Source: UBA6080 sp964607515 (GTDB taxonomy: Bacteria; Fermentibacterota; Fermentibacteria; Fermentibacterales; JCC-6). Taken from it: a stretch of 64,000 nt of DNA. Position numbers and translations under genes: made by a program. The DNA lies in assembly GCA_964607515.1 (NCBI GenBank), contig CAZSKU010000006.1, forward strand, positions 48,407 to 112,406, read 5' to 3'. Positions 19,610-29,236 of the stretch are shown here, one piece after another (within the stretch, counting starts at the first letter, position 1; every line of letters starts with the position of its first letter). The notes below the pieces were generated by a model, which had not been told where the DNA came from, did no database searches, and saw only the letters and a list, made by a program, of their open reading frames with translations.

Positions 19610-21822
19610 CAGGGAATGAGGGGTCCCGGGAACCGGCGGTCGAAATCGCTGAAATTGCCCATGGTGGTGTCGGCTCCGAACCCGGTGCTGTCTCCATGAA
19701 CCATGCAGAAGGTCGTTGGAGCGGTGCCCGCCCAGAAGAGATCCTCCCGGGCGTGTTCCCCGCAGCCGGCCACCGCCAGCTGCCCGGTGAGTCCGCAGAC
19801 GATGGCCGTCTCCACTTCGCCCTGCTCGGGACCCGGAAACGCGGGAGCGGCCGAGGGGTCGGCGTCGGCGAATACCTTTCTCATGAAGCTGTTCCAGATG
19901 GGCAACGCGATGGCGCCGCCGGCCTGACCGGCTCCGTTTCTGGTGCGCATGCGGATCACGTGGTTGTCGTATCCCACCCAGACCGAGGCGACCAGGTCCG
20001 GGGTGAAACCCACGAACCAGGCGTCGGCATAGTCGCTTGTGGTTCCGGTCTTGCCCGCCGCCTCCCTGCCCGCGAAGGGCCCCCCCCAATACCAGCGGGC
20101 CGGCGAGGCGGTTCCCGCCCGGAACACCGACTGGAGCATGCTGTTCATGAGGTAGGCCCCGGTCCGGCTGAGCACCCGTCTGCCCGGGTCCGGCTGCTCG
20201 TTGCTCTCCAGGAGGTTTCCGTACCTGTCCTCCACCCGCAGAATGGCGGTGGTGTTCCTGGCCAGCCCTCCGGTGGCGAAGGGGATGTAGGCCCTGGCCA
20301 TCTCCAGTGGGTTGACCATGCAGCTTCCAAGGGGAAGGGAGTTCACAATGGGAAGCCGGGATGTTATTCCCATGGAGGCCGCCCGGGCCGCCACCGCCTC
20401 GATGCCCACGGCCAGACCGAGCCTGACCGCCGCCACGTTGTAGGAGCGGGCCAGGGCTTCCCTGAGGGTAATCATGCCGTGGAACTGCATGTCGTAGTTC
20501 CTGGGCCGCCACTGCCCCGGGTTCAGGTCCACCACCACGGGCTGGTCCAGAACAACGTTCCCCGGAGACCACCCCTGTTCCACCGCCTCGGCGTAGACGA
20601 AGGCCTTGAAGGAGCTGCCGGGCTGCCTGCGGGTCTGAACCGCACGGTTGAACTCGCTGTCCTGAAAATCCCTTCCCCCGACCATGGTCCGGATGTAGCC
20701 GGTCCTCGGGTCCACCGCCACCAGGGCGCCCTGAATGTAATCCGGCGCGCCGGAGGCGGTGTCCCGGAGCAGCTGCCAGCGGGCCCGGGAACTCTCGTAT
20801 CGAAGTCTCTGGCCGTCCGGAACCCACTCCCCCGCCTCGGCGTCCCACACCGGTTCCCTGGCCGTCAGGACGCTGTCCAGGGCGATTTCAGCGGCAGCCT
20901 GCATGTCGGGGTCAAGGGTGGTGTAGACCACCAGACCCTGCTCGTAAACCGCGGACCAGCCGTACCGTGCAACCAGGTACTGGCGGACGTACTCGGTGAA
21001 GTAGTTCCAGTCCTGCTCGAGTTCCGATCTGTGAACGTCCACCCCGAGGGGCTCCCTCATGGCCTGATCCCGCTGGTCGGTGGTGATCGCTTCGAAATCG
21101 GCCATCATGGAGAGGGCGATGTCCCTCTGGTTCAACGCCCTTTCGGGGTTGTTCAGGGGGTTGAAACCGGAGGGGTTCTTCACCATCCTAACCAGGAGGG
21201 CCGCCTGGTTGAGGGTGAGTTCCGCCGCGGATATCCCCCCGAAGTAGGTCCTCGCGGCGGCCTCTATCCCGTGGGCTCCGGCGCCGAAGTAGATCTGGTT
21301 CAGGTACATCTCGAGGATGTCCTGCTTGCTGAACTGCCTCTCGATCTCCAGGGCGATGAAGGCTTCCTGAATCTTTCTCTGAATGGTCTGGTCCGGCTCC
21401 AGGAAGAGCCCCCTGGCCAGCTGCTGTGTGATGGTGCTGCCGCCGTGCCGGGACCCGGTCCTGATGTTGTGCAGCACGGAACGAACAATGCCCCGCACGT
21501 CCAGGCCCTGGTGGGTGTAGAAGTTCCTGTCCTCCGTGGCGATGAAACCCTGGATGACCCACGGACTCACCTGGTCCAGGGTGACGGGGTACCTGTTCTC
21601 CACGAAGGCCACCGCCAGCTGGTCGCCGTACATGTCGTAGATCCTGGTGGCGCTCGCCGGTTCGTGGCCCCTGAGGGATGCCACCAGAAGGTTGCCGTGG
21701 GAATCCCTGAAGGCGCTGGCGCTGTCGTGCCACACACGGTAGAGGAAACCCGCCCCGAAGGAACCGCAGACCACCAGGGTGAGGAATGTCCAGAACGCGA
21801 TCCTTGAAAGGCTTTTGCTCAC
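19609..21822 (-). CDS. Class A penicillin-binding protein (PBP1A-like)
   Basis: A bifunctional peptidoglycan synthase of 737 aa. One N-terminal membrane anchor (FWTFLTLVVCGSFGAGFLY) is followed by the GT51 glycosyltransferase with ATEDRNFYTHQG, GGSTITQQLARGLF and RKIQEAFIALEIERQ. The transpeptidase follows with SSFK (GSSFKAFVYAEAVEQG), SYN (ARSYNVAAVRL) and KTGTT. All catalytic motifs are intact. The GTG start overlaps the upstream lipoprotein stop (GTGA). It polymerises glycan strands and cross-links stem peptides in the periplasm. Confidence 0.95.
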   Translation of the reverse strand: MSKSLSRIAFWTFLTLVVCGSFGAGFLYRVWHDSASAFRDSHGNLLVASLRGHEPASATRIYDMYGDQLAVAFVENRYPVTLDQVSPWVIQGFIATEDRNFYTHQGLDVRGIVRSVLHNIRTGSRHGGSTITQQLARGLFLEPDQTIQRKIQEAFIALEIERQFSKQDILEMYLNQIYFGAGAHGIEAAARTYFGGISAAELTLNQAALLVRMVKNPSGFNPLNNPERALNQRDIALSMMADFEAITTDQRDQAMREPLGVDVHRSELEQDWNYFTEYVRQYLVARYGWSAVYEQGLVVYTTLDPDMQAAAEIALDSVLTAREPVWDAEAGEWVPDGQRLRYESSRARWQLLRDTASGAPDYIQGALVAVDPRTGYIRTMVGGRDFQDSEFNRAVQTRRQPGSSFKAFVYAEAVEQGWSPGNVVLDQPVVVDLNPGQWRPRNYDMQFHGMITLREALARSYNVAAVRLGLAVGIEAVAARAASMGITSRLPIVNSLPLGSCMVNPLEMARAYIPFATGGLARNTTAILRVEDRYGNLLESNEQPDPGRRVLSRTGAYLMNSMLQSVFRAGTASPARWYWGGPFAGREAAGKTGTTSDYADAWFVGFTPDLVASVWVGYDNHVIRMRTRNGAGQAGGAIALPIWNSFMRKVFADADPSAAPAFPGPEQGEVETAIVCGLTGQLAVAGCGEHAREDLFWAGTAPTTFCMVHGDSTGFGADTTMGNFSDFDRRFPGPLIP

Positions 21823-23207
21823 CAGTCCTCCGGTATGATCTGGTCGGGGTACGCCCCGACGTCCCTTTCCCCGCCGCTTTCGATGGGGGTGGCGGTGAAC
21901 CTCGGGGCCGACCCTTCAAGGACGAGATTGTACTCGGCGTCGCCCCGGTTTCCTATGAGACTCACACCGCTGTGGCCCGAAGGGCGCGGCACCGTTCCGA
22001 ACTGCCCGTGATAGTCGCTGTCGTAGCCCTCGAAAGTCCTGAACACCAGCCGGTATCCGGTGGGGGTGCCCAGGAACAGGAACAGGTCGCCGGCCCAGTA
22101 GACCATCCTCTCCGGGTCGGGGTCGCCGTTCATGTCCACACCCAGGGCCCTCCACATGGGTACGCCGATGTCGTTCTCCGTCTTCTGCTCCAGCACGTGG
22201 GGGTCCAGCTCCACGACCATGGCCTCAAGAGGCTCCCCCGAACCGGTGGTGAGCACGGCGGGGTAGGTTCGGGACAGGGTGTCCCGGGACTCCACCAGAT
22301 CGCTCACCGGCATGAATATCCCCTCGAGGTAATGGATCCTGAGGTCTTCCTGTTCGAGTTCGGGTTCCATCCAGACCCCGGTCTGCCGCAGGTTCTGCAT
22401 GGCCTCGTGCCTGGCCCGGAGAACGGCCTTTCTGAGGTAGGCCAGTTCCCTCCAGGCGGCAACCACTTCCCTGAGTTCCAGTGGAGGGGCGGCGATCTGG
22501 AAGGTGGCCCGGTCCTGGATTATCTGGAGCTTGCCGGCCTGCCTTATGTTGCTCTTGGCCAGCATGTCGTAACTCTCCTGGGAAAGCCCTGAGATGTAAT
22601 CGGGAAAGCTCTCGCCCGAAGCCCGGGCCGCCTCCCATGAAGACCAGCTCCACGAGGCGTCGAACCGGATATCGTCCAGGAGCATTCTGGCCATCCGCAT
22701 CTCCCGGAGCAGCACAGGGTCAGCCAGAATCAGGGAGGCCTGATGCTCCAGGGCCAGGGAGTCCGCCTGGTCGGCCTGGGTCTCGTAACCGAATCCGGAT
22801 ATGAGCCACTCCCCCCGGTGGAGCAGAAAGTCCATCCTGACCACCGGAGGGAGTTCACCGAGCCTGGCGATTGTGCAGTAGTAGCTTGTTGCCGATTCCC
22901 CGTCGGCCAGTCGTACGATTTCGGTGAGCCTTCCGTTCGAGTCGAAGGCCCTCCACCGTCCGAAAACCTCCCAGGGGGACAGCTCCAGCTCCCGAAGCGA
23001 ATCCCTCAGTCCGGGAGTGAGGAATTCCATGCACGACGGGTCGTTCATCAGCAGGGCGTTGCTGAAGAGGAGCCCGGTTTCGATGGGGGTTCTGGGGATG
23101 ACCCGCACCAGGGTGTCCGGGGGTGACACCTCCCCCCCGGATGGCCTCTCTCCGGGGCCGCACCCCGGTATCAGAACCGCAAAACCGAGGAGCACAGCTC
23201 TTCTCAT
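21819..23207 (-). CDS. Lipoprotein of unknown function
   Basis: 462 aa. The signal MRRAVLLGFAVLIPGC carries a lipidation Cys at 16. I do not recognise the rest. The N-terminal third has a mixed fold resembling a nuclear-transport-factor-2-type domain (NALLMNDPSCMEFLTPGLRD through FLLHRGEWLISGFGY), then a long helical part and a C-terminal beta-rich region (YRLVFRTFEGYDSDYHGQ). It is coupled to pilB (ATGA) and PBP1A (GTGA), which suggests an envelope role. The NTF2-like comparison is tentative. Confidence 0.75.
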   Translation of the reverse strand: MRRAVLLGFAVLIPGCGPGERPSGGEVSPPDTLVRVIPRTPIETGLLFSNALLMNDPSCMEFLTPGLRDSLRELELSPWEVFGRWRAFDSNGRLTEIVRLADGESATSYYCTIARLGELPPVVRMDFLLHRGEWLISGFGYETQADQADSLALEHQASLILADPVLLREMRMARMLLDDIRFDASWSWSSWEAARASGESFPDYISGLSQESYDMLAKSNIRQAGKLQIIQDRATFQIAAPPLELREVVAAWRELAYLRKAVLRARHEAMQNLRQTGVWMEPELEQEDLRIHYLEGIFMPVSDLVESRDTLSRTYPAVLTTGSGEPLEAMVVELDPHVLEQKTENDIGVPMWRALGVDMNGDPDPERMVYWAGDLFLFLGTPTGYRLVFRTFEGYDSDYHGQFGTVPRPSGHSGVSLIGNRGDAEYNLVLEGSAPRFTATPIESGGERDVGAYPDQIIPEDW

Positions 23208-24910
23208 TCGGCCCCCAGGTCGACCTTCAGCATCTCTTCCGGGGTGGTGATCCCCGCCAGCACTTTGAGCCTGGCGGAGTCTCTGATTGTTCTCATACCC
23301 TGACTCACAGCCAGTCTTCGAATATCGTCCACGCTGGCCCTTCCCGCCAGGGCGGCCCTCATGGACTCCCCGACGTCCATGACCTCGAACACCCCTGTAC
23401 GGCCCTTGTATCCGGTATTCCTGCAGGCCCTGCAGCCTTTTCCACGGCGGAGGAAGAAACCCCTGGGAACCTCTATGGAATCGGCCAGGGCGTCTTCCGG
23501 AACCCAGCTCTCCGAGCACTCCGGACAGACTTTCCTCACCAGTCTCTGGGCGACGATGCCCCGGAGGGTGCTCATGAGAAGGAAGGGCGCGACCCCCATG
23601 TCCATGAGCCGGACGGCGGTGGTGGCGGTGTCGTTGGTGTGCAGGGTGCTCAGGACCAGATGCCCCGTGAGGGCGCTCCGCATGGCGCTCACCGCGGTTT
23701 CCACGTCCCGGATCTCACCGACCATGATGATGTCCGGGTCCTGCCGCAGGATGTGCCTCAGGGCGGTGGTGAAGGTAAGGTCTACGGCGTTCTGAACGGA
23801 AATCTGGTTGAACTCGTCGGTGACGAATTCCACGGGATCCTCGATGGTGGTGATGTTAACGGTCTCCCGGGACACCGCCGTGAGGGAGGAGTACAGGGTG
23901 GTGGTCTTGCCGCTTCCGGTCGGGCCGGTGACCAGTATCAGGCCGTTAGGTTGATCCAGCATCCTTTTGTAGCGCCCCAGGTCGTCTTCCTCGAACCCGA
24001 GACTGGTCATGTCCTGCATCAGTATCTGGGGGTCCAGGATCCTCAGGACCGTCTTCTCCCCGAAGGCCATGGGAACGGTGGAGCATCGGATCTCCACGGG
24101 CTTCCCGTCGAAATGGGTCCGGATTCTTCCGTCCTGGGGTCTCCTCTTCTCGGCGATGTTCAGCCCGGAAATCATCTTGATCCTGCTGCTGATGGGCAGG
24201 TGCAGTCTCTTGGGTATCCGGTAGATGGTGTGGAGCAGCCCGTCTATCCTCAGCCTGACGATGGTGTTCTCCCGGTGGGGCTCCAGGTGGATGTCGCTGG
24301 CCCGCTCCTCGAAGGCGTACTGGAACAGGTGGTTCACGGCGTTGACCACGGGCCTGTCCGTGGGCTCTATGCTCTCGGAGGTCTCGCTGCTCACGTACCT
24401 TTCGAGGTTGCCGAGATCCACCCCGTCGTCGTCGTTCAACTGCTTGACCGCAGCGACTATGGAACTGTGGAGACCGTAGAACTGCCGGATCACTCTCTCG
24501 ATCTCCGCCGGCCTGGCGACGTGGTAGAAGACCTCCATCCCCAGCATCAGTTTCAAATCGGCGTCCATGTTGGATCCGGTGACGTTGGCGGTGGCCACGT
24601 GAAGGGCGTTGCCCTCCTTCTTGAAGGCCACCATCCTGTGGGCCTGGGCGAACTTCCCGGGAAGGCTGCTGGTGACCGTCTCGTAGTCAAGCTCCAGGGG
24701 GTCCAGCTCCTTGTAGGGAAGCCCCACCAGCTCGGCCGCGTACCTGTAGAGCCTCTCCTCGCCGATGATCCCGCTCTTCACCAGCAGGGCCATGGGGTCC
24801 TCGGAGCCGCCGGCGCTGAGTCTTTCGTACCTCTCCATGGCTGCGGGGGTTATCAGCCCGTCCCGGAGCAGGGCCGCGGGTATCCTGTCAGGTTCCAGCC
24901 ATCTGATCAA
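23204..24910 (-). CDS. pilB: Type IV pilus assembly / type II secretion ATPase (PilB/GspE)
   Basis: A 568-aa cytoplasmic ATPase powering pilus extension or pseudopilus assembly. It has an N-terminal MshEN-type domain (about 1-150), Walker A GPTGSGKTTT, the His box TALRHILRQDPD, Walker B IIMVGEIRD, and a zinc-binding tetra-Cys site (CPECSE, then CRACRNTGYKGR). The TTG at 24910 is preceded by GGGAGG at 5 nt and overlaps the phosphorylase stop (TTGA). No other pilus genes are in the window, so PilB versus GspE cannot be settled. Confidence 0.93.
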   Translation of the reverse strand: MIRWLEPDRIPAALLRDGLITPAAMERYERLSAGGSEDPMALLVKSGIIGEERLYRYAAELVGLPYKELDPLELDYETVTSSLPGKFAQAHRMVAFKKEGNALHVATANVTGSNMDADLKLMLGMEVFYHVARPAEIERVIRQFYGLHSSIVAAVKQLNDDDGVDLGNLERYVSSETSESIEPTDRPVVNAVNHLFQYAFEERASDIHLEPHRENTIVRLRIDGLLHTIYRIPKRLHLPISSRIKMISGLNIAEKRRPQDGRIRTHFDGKPVEIRCSTVPMAFGEKTVLRILDPQILMQDMTSLGFEEDDLGRYKRMLDQPNGLILVTGPTGSGKTTTLYSSLTAVSRETVNITTIEDPVEFVTDEFNQISVQNAVDLTFTTALRHILRQDPDIIMVGEIRDVETAVSAMRSALTGHLVLSTLHTNDTATTAVRLMDMGVAPFLLMSTLRGIVAQRLVRKVCPECSESWVPEDALADSIEVPRGFFLRRGKGCRACRNTGYKGRTGVFEVMDVGESMRAALAGRASVDDIRRLAVSQGMRTIRDSARLKVLAGITTPEEMLKVDLGAE

Positions 24911-26199
24911 CTGAACCTCCCGAGTACCAGGGGATCCGAAGGGGAATCCCACTGGAAGGATGCTTCAATGCTGCCGGCCGCGGCTTCAGCGGATTCGGCG
25001 CTGTTTCCGTGAACCGTTCCCAGAAGACTTCCCGCTTCCACTGGAGAACCGCACGGGACCTCCTGCAGCCACCCCACCGACGGGTCTATGACGTCCTCGA
25101 CTCTGAACCTGCCTCCCCCGAGGCGTCTCACCGCCTCCCCGACCGCCAGGGCGCAGGGGCCTCTCCAGTACCCCGACCGGGAAGCCCTAACCTCGACCTT
25201 CACCGGGGCCCCGGGAAGGCTGTGGAATGCCTCCAGCCGACCTTCCTGGGCCTCCGCCATCCTTTCGAAAAAGCCCAGGGCCTCCCCGGAGTCCAGCTTC
25301 GCAGATGCCAGCTCCATGGGTTCCGGAATGCCCGCCAGGTCTCCCATTTCCCGGGCCAGCAGAAGGGTGGTCTCCCTGGTATCCCCGGGGCCCCGCCCGG
25401 AGAGCACCTCCAGGGCTTCCGCGACTTCCAGGGCGTTCCCCGAGGCCAGCCCCGTGGGCTGGTTCATGGGCATTACCAGGGCGGAGGCCTTCTTGCCGGC
25501 CCGCCGGGCGGTCTCCACCAGGATGCGGGCCAGCTCTCCGGCCTCTTCCGGGGTCTTCATGAACGCCCCCGTGCCGCACTTGACGTCGAAGACCAGCAGG
25601 TCGGGGTTTTCCGCCAGTTTCTTCCCCAGGATGCTGGCGCATATCAGGGGGATGGATGTCACCGTGGAGGTGGCGTCCCGCAGGGCGTAGAAGACCCGGT
25701 CAGCCGGAGCGATCTCCCGGGTCTGACCGATCATGCAGACCCCCACGTCCTCAACCACCCGCTGAAACTCGGCCACCGTAAGGTCCGTTCTGAAACCGGG
25801 AATGCTCTGAAGCTTGTCCAGGGTTCCTCCGGTGTGTCCCAGACTCCTGCCGCTGATCATGGGAACCCTGATCCCCATGGACGCCGCCAGGGGAGCCAGC
25901 ACGAGGGATATCTTGTCCCCAACCCCCCCGGTGCTGTGCTTGTCGCCCAGAGGAAACGGACTGCCCGGCCATTCGAGAACCCTGCCGCTGTCACGGATGG
26001 CCAGGGTCAGGGCTTCGGTCTCCTCAGGTGTCATACCACGGATGTAGGCCGCCATCAGAAAGGCGGAGACCTGGTAGGGGGCCACGTCTCCGGAGGCCGC
26101 GCCGGCGGCGAACCGGTAAAGGTCCTCCCGGGATACCTCCCGGCCGTCCCTCTTGGCTTCCAGGATATCCGTCAAGGAAGCCACGGCAGGGTGATCCAC
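24907..26199 (-). CDS. deoA: Thymidine/pyrimidine-nucleoside phosphorylase
   Basis: Cleaves pyrimidine (deoxy)nucleosides with phosphate to base and sugar-1-phosphate. The 430-aa chain shows the family signature: GDKHSTGGVGDKISLVLAP, SGRSLGHTGGTLDKLQSIPG and KCGTGAFMKTPEEA. The C-terminal domain follows as usual. GTG at 26199 begins MDHPAVASLTDILEAKRDG; a GTG at 26184 would reduce the overlap with the upstream gene. It may be Pdp rather than DeoA. The setting beside pyr genes suggests pyrimidine salvage. Confidence 0.93.
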   Translation of the reverse strand: MDHPAVASLTDILEAKRDGREVSREDLYRFAAGAASGDVAPYQVSAFLMAAYIRGMTPEETEALTLAIRDSGRVLEWPGSPFPLGDKHSTGGVGDKISLVLAPLAASMGIRVPMISGRSLGHTGGTLDKLQSIPGFRTDLTVAEFQRVVEDVGVCMIGQTREIAPADRVFYALRDATSTVTSIPLICASILGKKLAENPDLLVFDVKCGTGAFMKTPEEAGELARILVETARRAGKKASALVMPMNQPTGLASGNALEVAEALEVLSGRGPGDTRETTLLLAREMGDLAGIPEPMELASAKLDSGEALGFFERMAEAQEGRLEAFHSLPGAPVKVEVRASRSGYWRGPCALAVGEAVRRLGGGRFRVEDVIDPSVGWLQEVPCGSPVEAGSLLGTVHGNSAESAEAAAGSIEASFQWDSPSDPLVLGRFS

Positions 26200-27230
26200 C
26201 CAAGGGTGTCCGCGAGGTATATCCCGGCGGCGGCCAGAAAAACCAGGGCGGCGATCCTCCAGCCCGCGCCCCGGCGGTGTTTCCGCTTCCTGACCAGGTC
26301 AGCCACCGCTCCAACGCTGGCCGAACCTCCGGGCAGCGAGGAGTGTCTCACCTCGTCGTACTCCATGATCCTTCTCTTTCGTATCATGGAGAGCAACTCG
26401 ACGGGATCCTCGCAGGAATACTCGAGACCCGATCCGGTGATGATCCTGAAGGGTTCCGGCTCCTCGACCCCCCCCGGGGTGTCCGCCTCCGGTTCCCCGC
26501 CCTTGCCGCCGGGACCGGCCTCGGGTTCGGTTAGCCCGGTGGTCGGAAGGGTATCAATGGGTTCGGGCCGGATTCCGGTTTCGGTTTCGGATTCGGATTC
26601 CGGGCCGGGTATCGGTCCGGGAGTGGACCGGACCTTTTCCTCGGCGGGTTCCCCGGTGTCCTCCAGGGCCCCATGCGGCCACTTCTCCAGGTCGAAAAGG
26701 CCGCAGCTGGCCACCGGCTCCCAGGGGCCTCCCGCCAGGGAGATGGAGGCGTCCAGCGGAACCCGGGACTCGCTGATCCACCGGCTTATGGTCTCCACGT
26801 CCGGGGCGGGGTAGATCCGGCCGTCTATGTTGAGCCTTGGCAGCTCGTCGTCTCCCGAACGGGGCTCCACCAGCTGGCGGGCCAGGGCGGGAAGGGCCGA
26901 CGCCAGAACCCCTCCGGGAGGGGTCCTGGGCCCTTCCACCACGGCGTCAGTGGATACCCGCCCCTCCCGGGCCCACCTGACCACGGTCTCGAAGCTGCCG
27001 GCGGTGAACTCCCCGGAGGCCATCCTGACCTTCCAGTGGTTTTCCGGAGAAAGCAGAGCCTTGAGTCTGGGTTCCTCCACAACCGGCGTCCATTCTTCGG
27101 TACCCGCCGGTCTGAACCTGTCCGCCGTGTCTATCCTCAGATCCTCGGCCCACTTGAGTAGAACGTCGAAGTCCGCGGCCCGGTGCACCGTGCCCCGGTG
27201 CTCCAGTTCGTACGCCCCGCTTTCCGCCAT
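26172..27230 (-). CDS. GYF_2/DUF4339-like repeat protein with C-terminal membrane anchor
   Basis: 352 aa. Four related segments can be picked out, each with a short beta stretch, a W/I-rich helix and Arg-Val/Ile-x-x-D: VLLKWAEDLRIDTADRFRP, FETVVRWAREGRVSTDAVV, VETISRWISESRVPLDASI and LLSMIRKRRIMEYDEV. This resembles DUF4339/GYF_2 modules that bind proline-rich peptides. Between repeats three and four is a Pro/Glu/Ser/Thr-rich linker. A C-terminal segment (AALVFLAAAGIYLADTLGW) anchors it. The ATG at 27230 has GGGAGGGG upstream. It heads the operon. Confidence 0.7.
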   Translation of the reverse strand: MAESGAYELEHRGTVHRAADFDVLLKWAEDLRIDTADRFRPAGTEEWTPVVEEPRLKALLSPENHWKVRMASGEFTAGSFETVVRWAREGRVSTDAVVEGPRTPPGGVLASALPALARQLVEPRSGDDELPRLNIDGRIYPAPDVETISRWISESRVPLDASISLAGGPWEPVASCGLFDLEKWPHGALEDTGEPAEEKVRSTPGPIPGPESESETETGIRPEPIDTLPTTGLTEPEAGPGGKGGEPEADTPGGVEEPEPFRIITGSGLEYSCEDPVELLSMIRKRRIMEYDEVRHSSLPGGSASVGAVADLVRKRKHRRGAGWRIAALVFLAAAGIYLADTLGWITLPWLP

Positions 27231-27303
27231 GAGAACCCCTCCCGTTCCGGAAACTCCGTCAGACAAATAAACATAATGAGAACCGCGACCGGGGAAACCC
27301 GGG

Positions 27304-29232
27304 TCAATCCCCCGAGACCAGCCCGTCGAAGACCAGGATCTCCGAAAGCCCCGAAGCGGCCTCGTGAGGTTGGAGACCGTTCCGGTTCTCCGCCGCCCGG
27401 ATCAGCCTGTCGAGGTATCGGTCCCAGTATTCCGGCACCCGTCCCGAGAGGGCGAATCCGTGGTAGAGCCGCGGGCCCGGCAGAATAGACACCAGGAAGG
27501 CAGTCTCCCGGACCGTCAGGTCCCCGGGGGATGACCCGAAGTAGTACAGCGCCGCCTCCCTGAAACCGAACACGTCAGGCCCCATCTCCACCACGTTCAC
27601 GTAGAGTTCCAGAATTCTGTCCTTGCCGAGGTGCGACTCCATGCGCCAGGTCAGGAAAACCTCCTGAAGTTTTCTGGCCAGGGTCTTCTCCCGGCCCAGG
27701 AAGAGGTTCTTCACCAGCTGCATGGTCAGGGTGGAGCCGCCCCTGGCGAAACCGCTTCCGGCCATGTTAGCCCGAATCGAGTTCCGGAGGTGGAATTCGC
27801 TGAACCCGTGATGGCTCCTGAAGGTTCCGTCCTCGGCGGCACACAGCAGGGGCTCCAGCCATGAAGGGAAACTTCCCAGGGGGGTGAAAATCCCTGAAGC
27901 CAGGGAATCCAGACCTATCCGGCGGCTGTTTCCCCAGCTGTCCCTCATCAGCGCCGTCGCCCCGGAGGGATGGGCCAGGGGCCCGAAGGCCACCGGGCAG
28001 TAGTCCACCCTGAGGGCCGACGGATCCACCTCCACCGAAATGTCGCAGCTGTCGGGCCGGTCCCAGTCCAAAAACAGCGTAATGTCGAAGAAAAGGCTTC
28101 CGGACAATCTCAACCCGGCAAGCCTTCCCAGTACAGGTGCGGGAACCGATGAGCACAGGGTCTCTCCGGGAAGGGAGTCGTTGTGCACCCTTACTCTAAG
28201 AGTTCTCGCGGATCCCCATTCCCCCAGGAGTTCGTACAGGCACCAGGCTTCCCCCAGGGCGACCGTCCCAGAATCTATCCTCAGCACCCCGGCGCCGGGA
28301 ATAAGGGTGCCGAAGCCCGTCCCGGAGCACTCCAACCTGACGGTGTCCGGGGCGATGGAGGGGTTTGCCAGCACCAGCTCCCGCACGCCGAAATCGAAGG
28401 CGAAAGCCAGGGTATCACTGCCGGAAGACGTGAGGGTCAGGGTACCCCGGGGTTCCGCCGCCACGGCCGTACCCCTGGAAATCCGATGAAGAAGCTCCGA
28501 GAGCTGGGGGGCGAGTCCGGACAGGTCCAGCGACAGCCTGAGGCCGGAGTCCTCCCGGGTCATGTCCACCCTGAAGGGAATGTCCACTCCGGAACCGTTG
28601 TAACCGGTCACCCGTCCCTCCAGCATGGTCCAGCCGTTCCCGGCGGTTCCCTCGGCGACGCCGCAGAAGGCGCTGCCCGGGGCAGCCCCGGGAATCCCCG
28701 GCAATCCCGGAAAACCGGTGCAATCCCGGAATACCACGGAAACGCTGTCGTCGGGGCGGCTTTCACCCCAGACGCAGCCCCAGCCCCCCGACAGCTGGAA
28801 CAGCGTGGTTCCAGCCCGCCGGGCGGCGAACAGACTGCTCCCGGTACCGGCGGCAACAAGGGTTCCGTCCAGAATCGCCAGCGGCGGAAGATCCCGCCGG
28901 GCGTCGTCCCGGGATTCGCCCTCCCTGAACCCTTCGTCGGCCACCACAGTCACTCCGGACAGAACCACCTGGACAGGAGAAGCCCGGAAGGGCGCGCCGT
29001 CCAGCAGGATCCAGGCCGAATCGGCGGTCACTCCCCTTAAAGGCATCACCAGACCGGTGAGCTGCAGCGCGTTCGGGGCAGGGGAAATTGACACAACGGA
29101 AACCTCGGGGTCGAAACGGGACAGTGTGCCTATAACGATTCGCCTGACGGCCAAGGAGAGGGCGACCAGCAGGAGCGCCGTCGAAGCGGCGATGACGACA
29201 GGCGCTGCGAGCCATCTGAGGTAAGGTTTCAT
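27304..29232 (-). CDS. GT51 peptidoglycan glycosyltransferase with AsmA-like N-terminal part
   Basis: 642 aa in two parts. Residues 1 to about 440 have an N-terminal membrane segment and a long beta-rich region that looks like the periplasmic arms of AsmA/DUF3971 proteins. The last 200 residues form a monofunctional GT51 domain with AAEDGTFRSHHGF, RGGSTLTMQLVKNLFLG, RKLQEVFLTWRME and ELYVNVVEMGPDVFGF. There is no transpeptidase. It should polymerise lipid II into glycan strands. The ATG at 29232 lies 4 nt after the pyrF stop; a TTG at 29247 is an alternative. Confidence 0.85.
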   Translation of the reverse strand: MKPYLRWLAAPVVIAASTALLLVALSLAVRRIVIGTLSRFDPEVSVVSISPAPNALQLTGLVMPLRGVTADSAWILLDGAPFRASPVQVVLSGVTVVADEGFREGESRDDARRDLPPLAILDGTLVAAGTGSSLFAARRAGTTLFQLSGGWGCVWGESRPDDSVSVVFRDCTGFPGLPGIPGAAPGSAFCGVAEGTAGNGWTMLEGRVTGYNGSGVDIPFRVDMTREDSGLRLSLDLSGLAPQLSELLHRISRGTAVAAEPRGTLTLTSSGSDTLAFAFDFGVRELVLANPSIAPDTVRLECSGTGFGTLIPGAGVLRIDSGTVALGEAWCLYELLGEWGSARTLRVRVHNDSLPGETLCSSVPAPVLGRLAGLRLSGSLFFDITLFLDWDRPDSCDISVEVDPSALRVDYCPVAFGPLAHPSGATALMRDSWGNSRRIGLDSLASGIFTPLGSFPSWLEPLLCAAEDGTFRSHHGFSEFHLRNSIRANMAGSGFARGGSTLTMQLVKNLFLGREKTLARKLQEVFLTWRMESHLGKDRILELYVNVVEMGPDVFGFREAALYYFGSSPGDLTVRETAFLVSILPGPRLYHGFALSGRVPEYWDRYLDRLIRAAENRNGLQPHEAASGLSEILVFDGLVSGD

Positions 29233-29236
29233 GGAG

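Noticed and set aside
26520..26640. Short TCGG/TTCGG repeats as a DNA repeat array
   Set aside because: They are codon-level low complexity for the Pro/Glu/Ser/Thr linker of the GYF_2-like protein.
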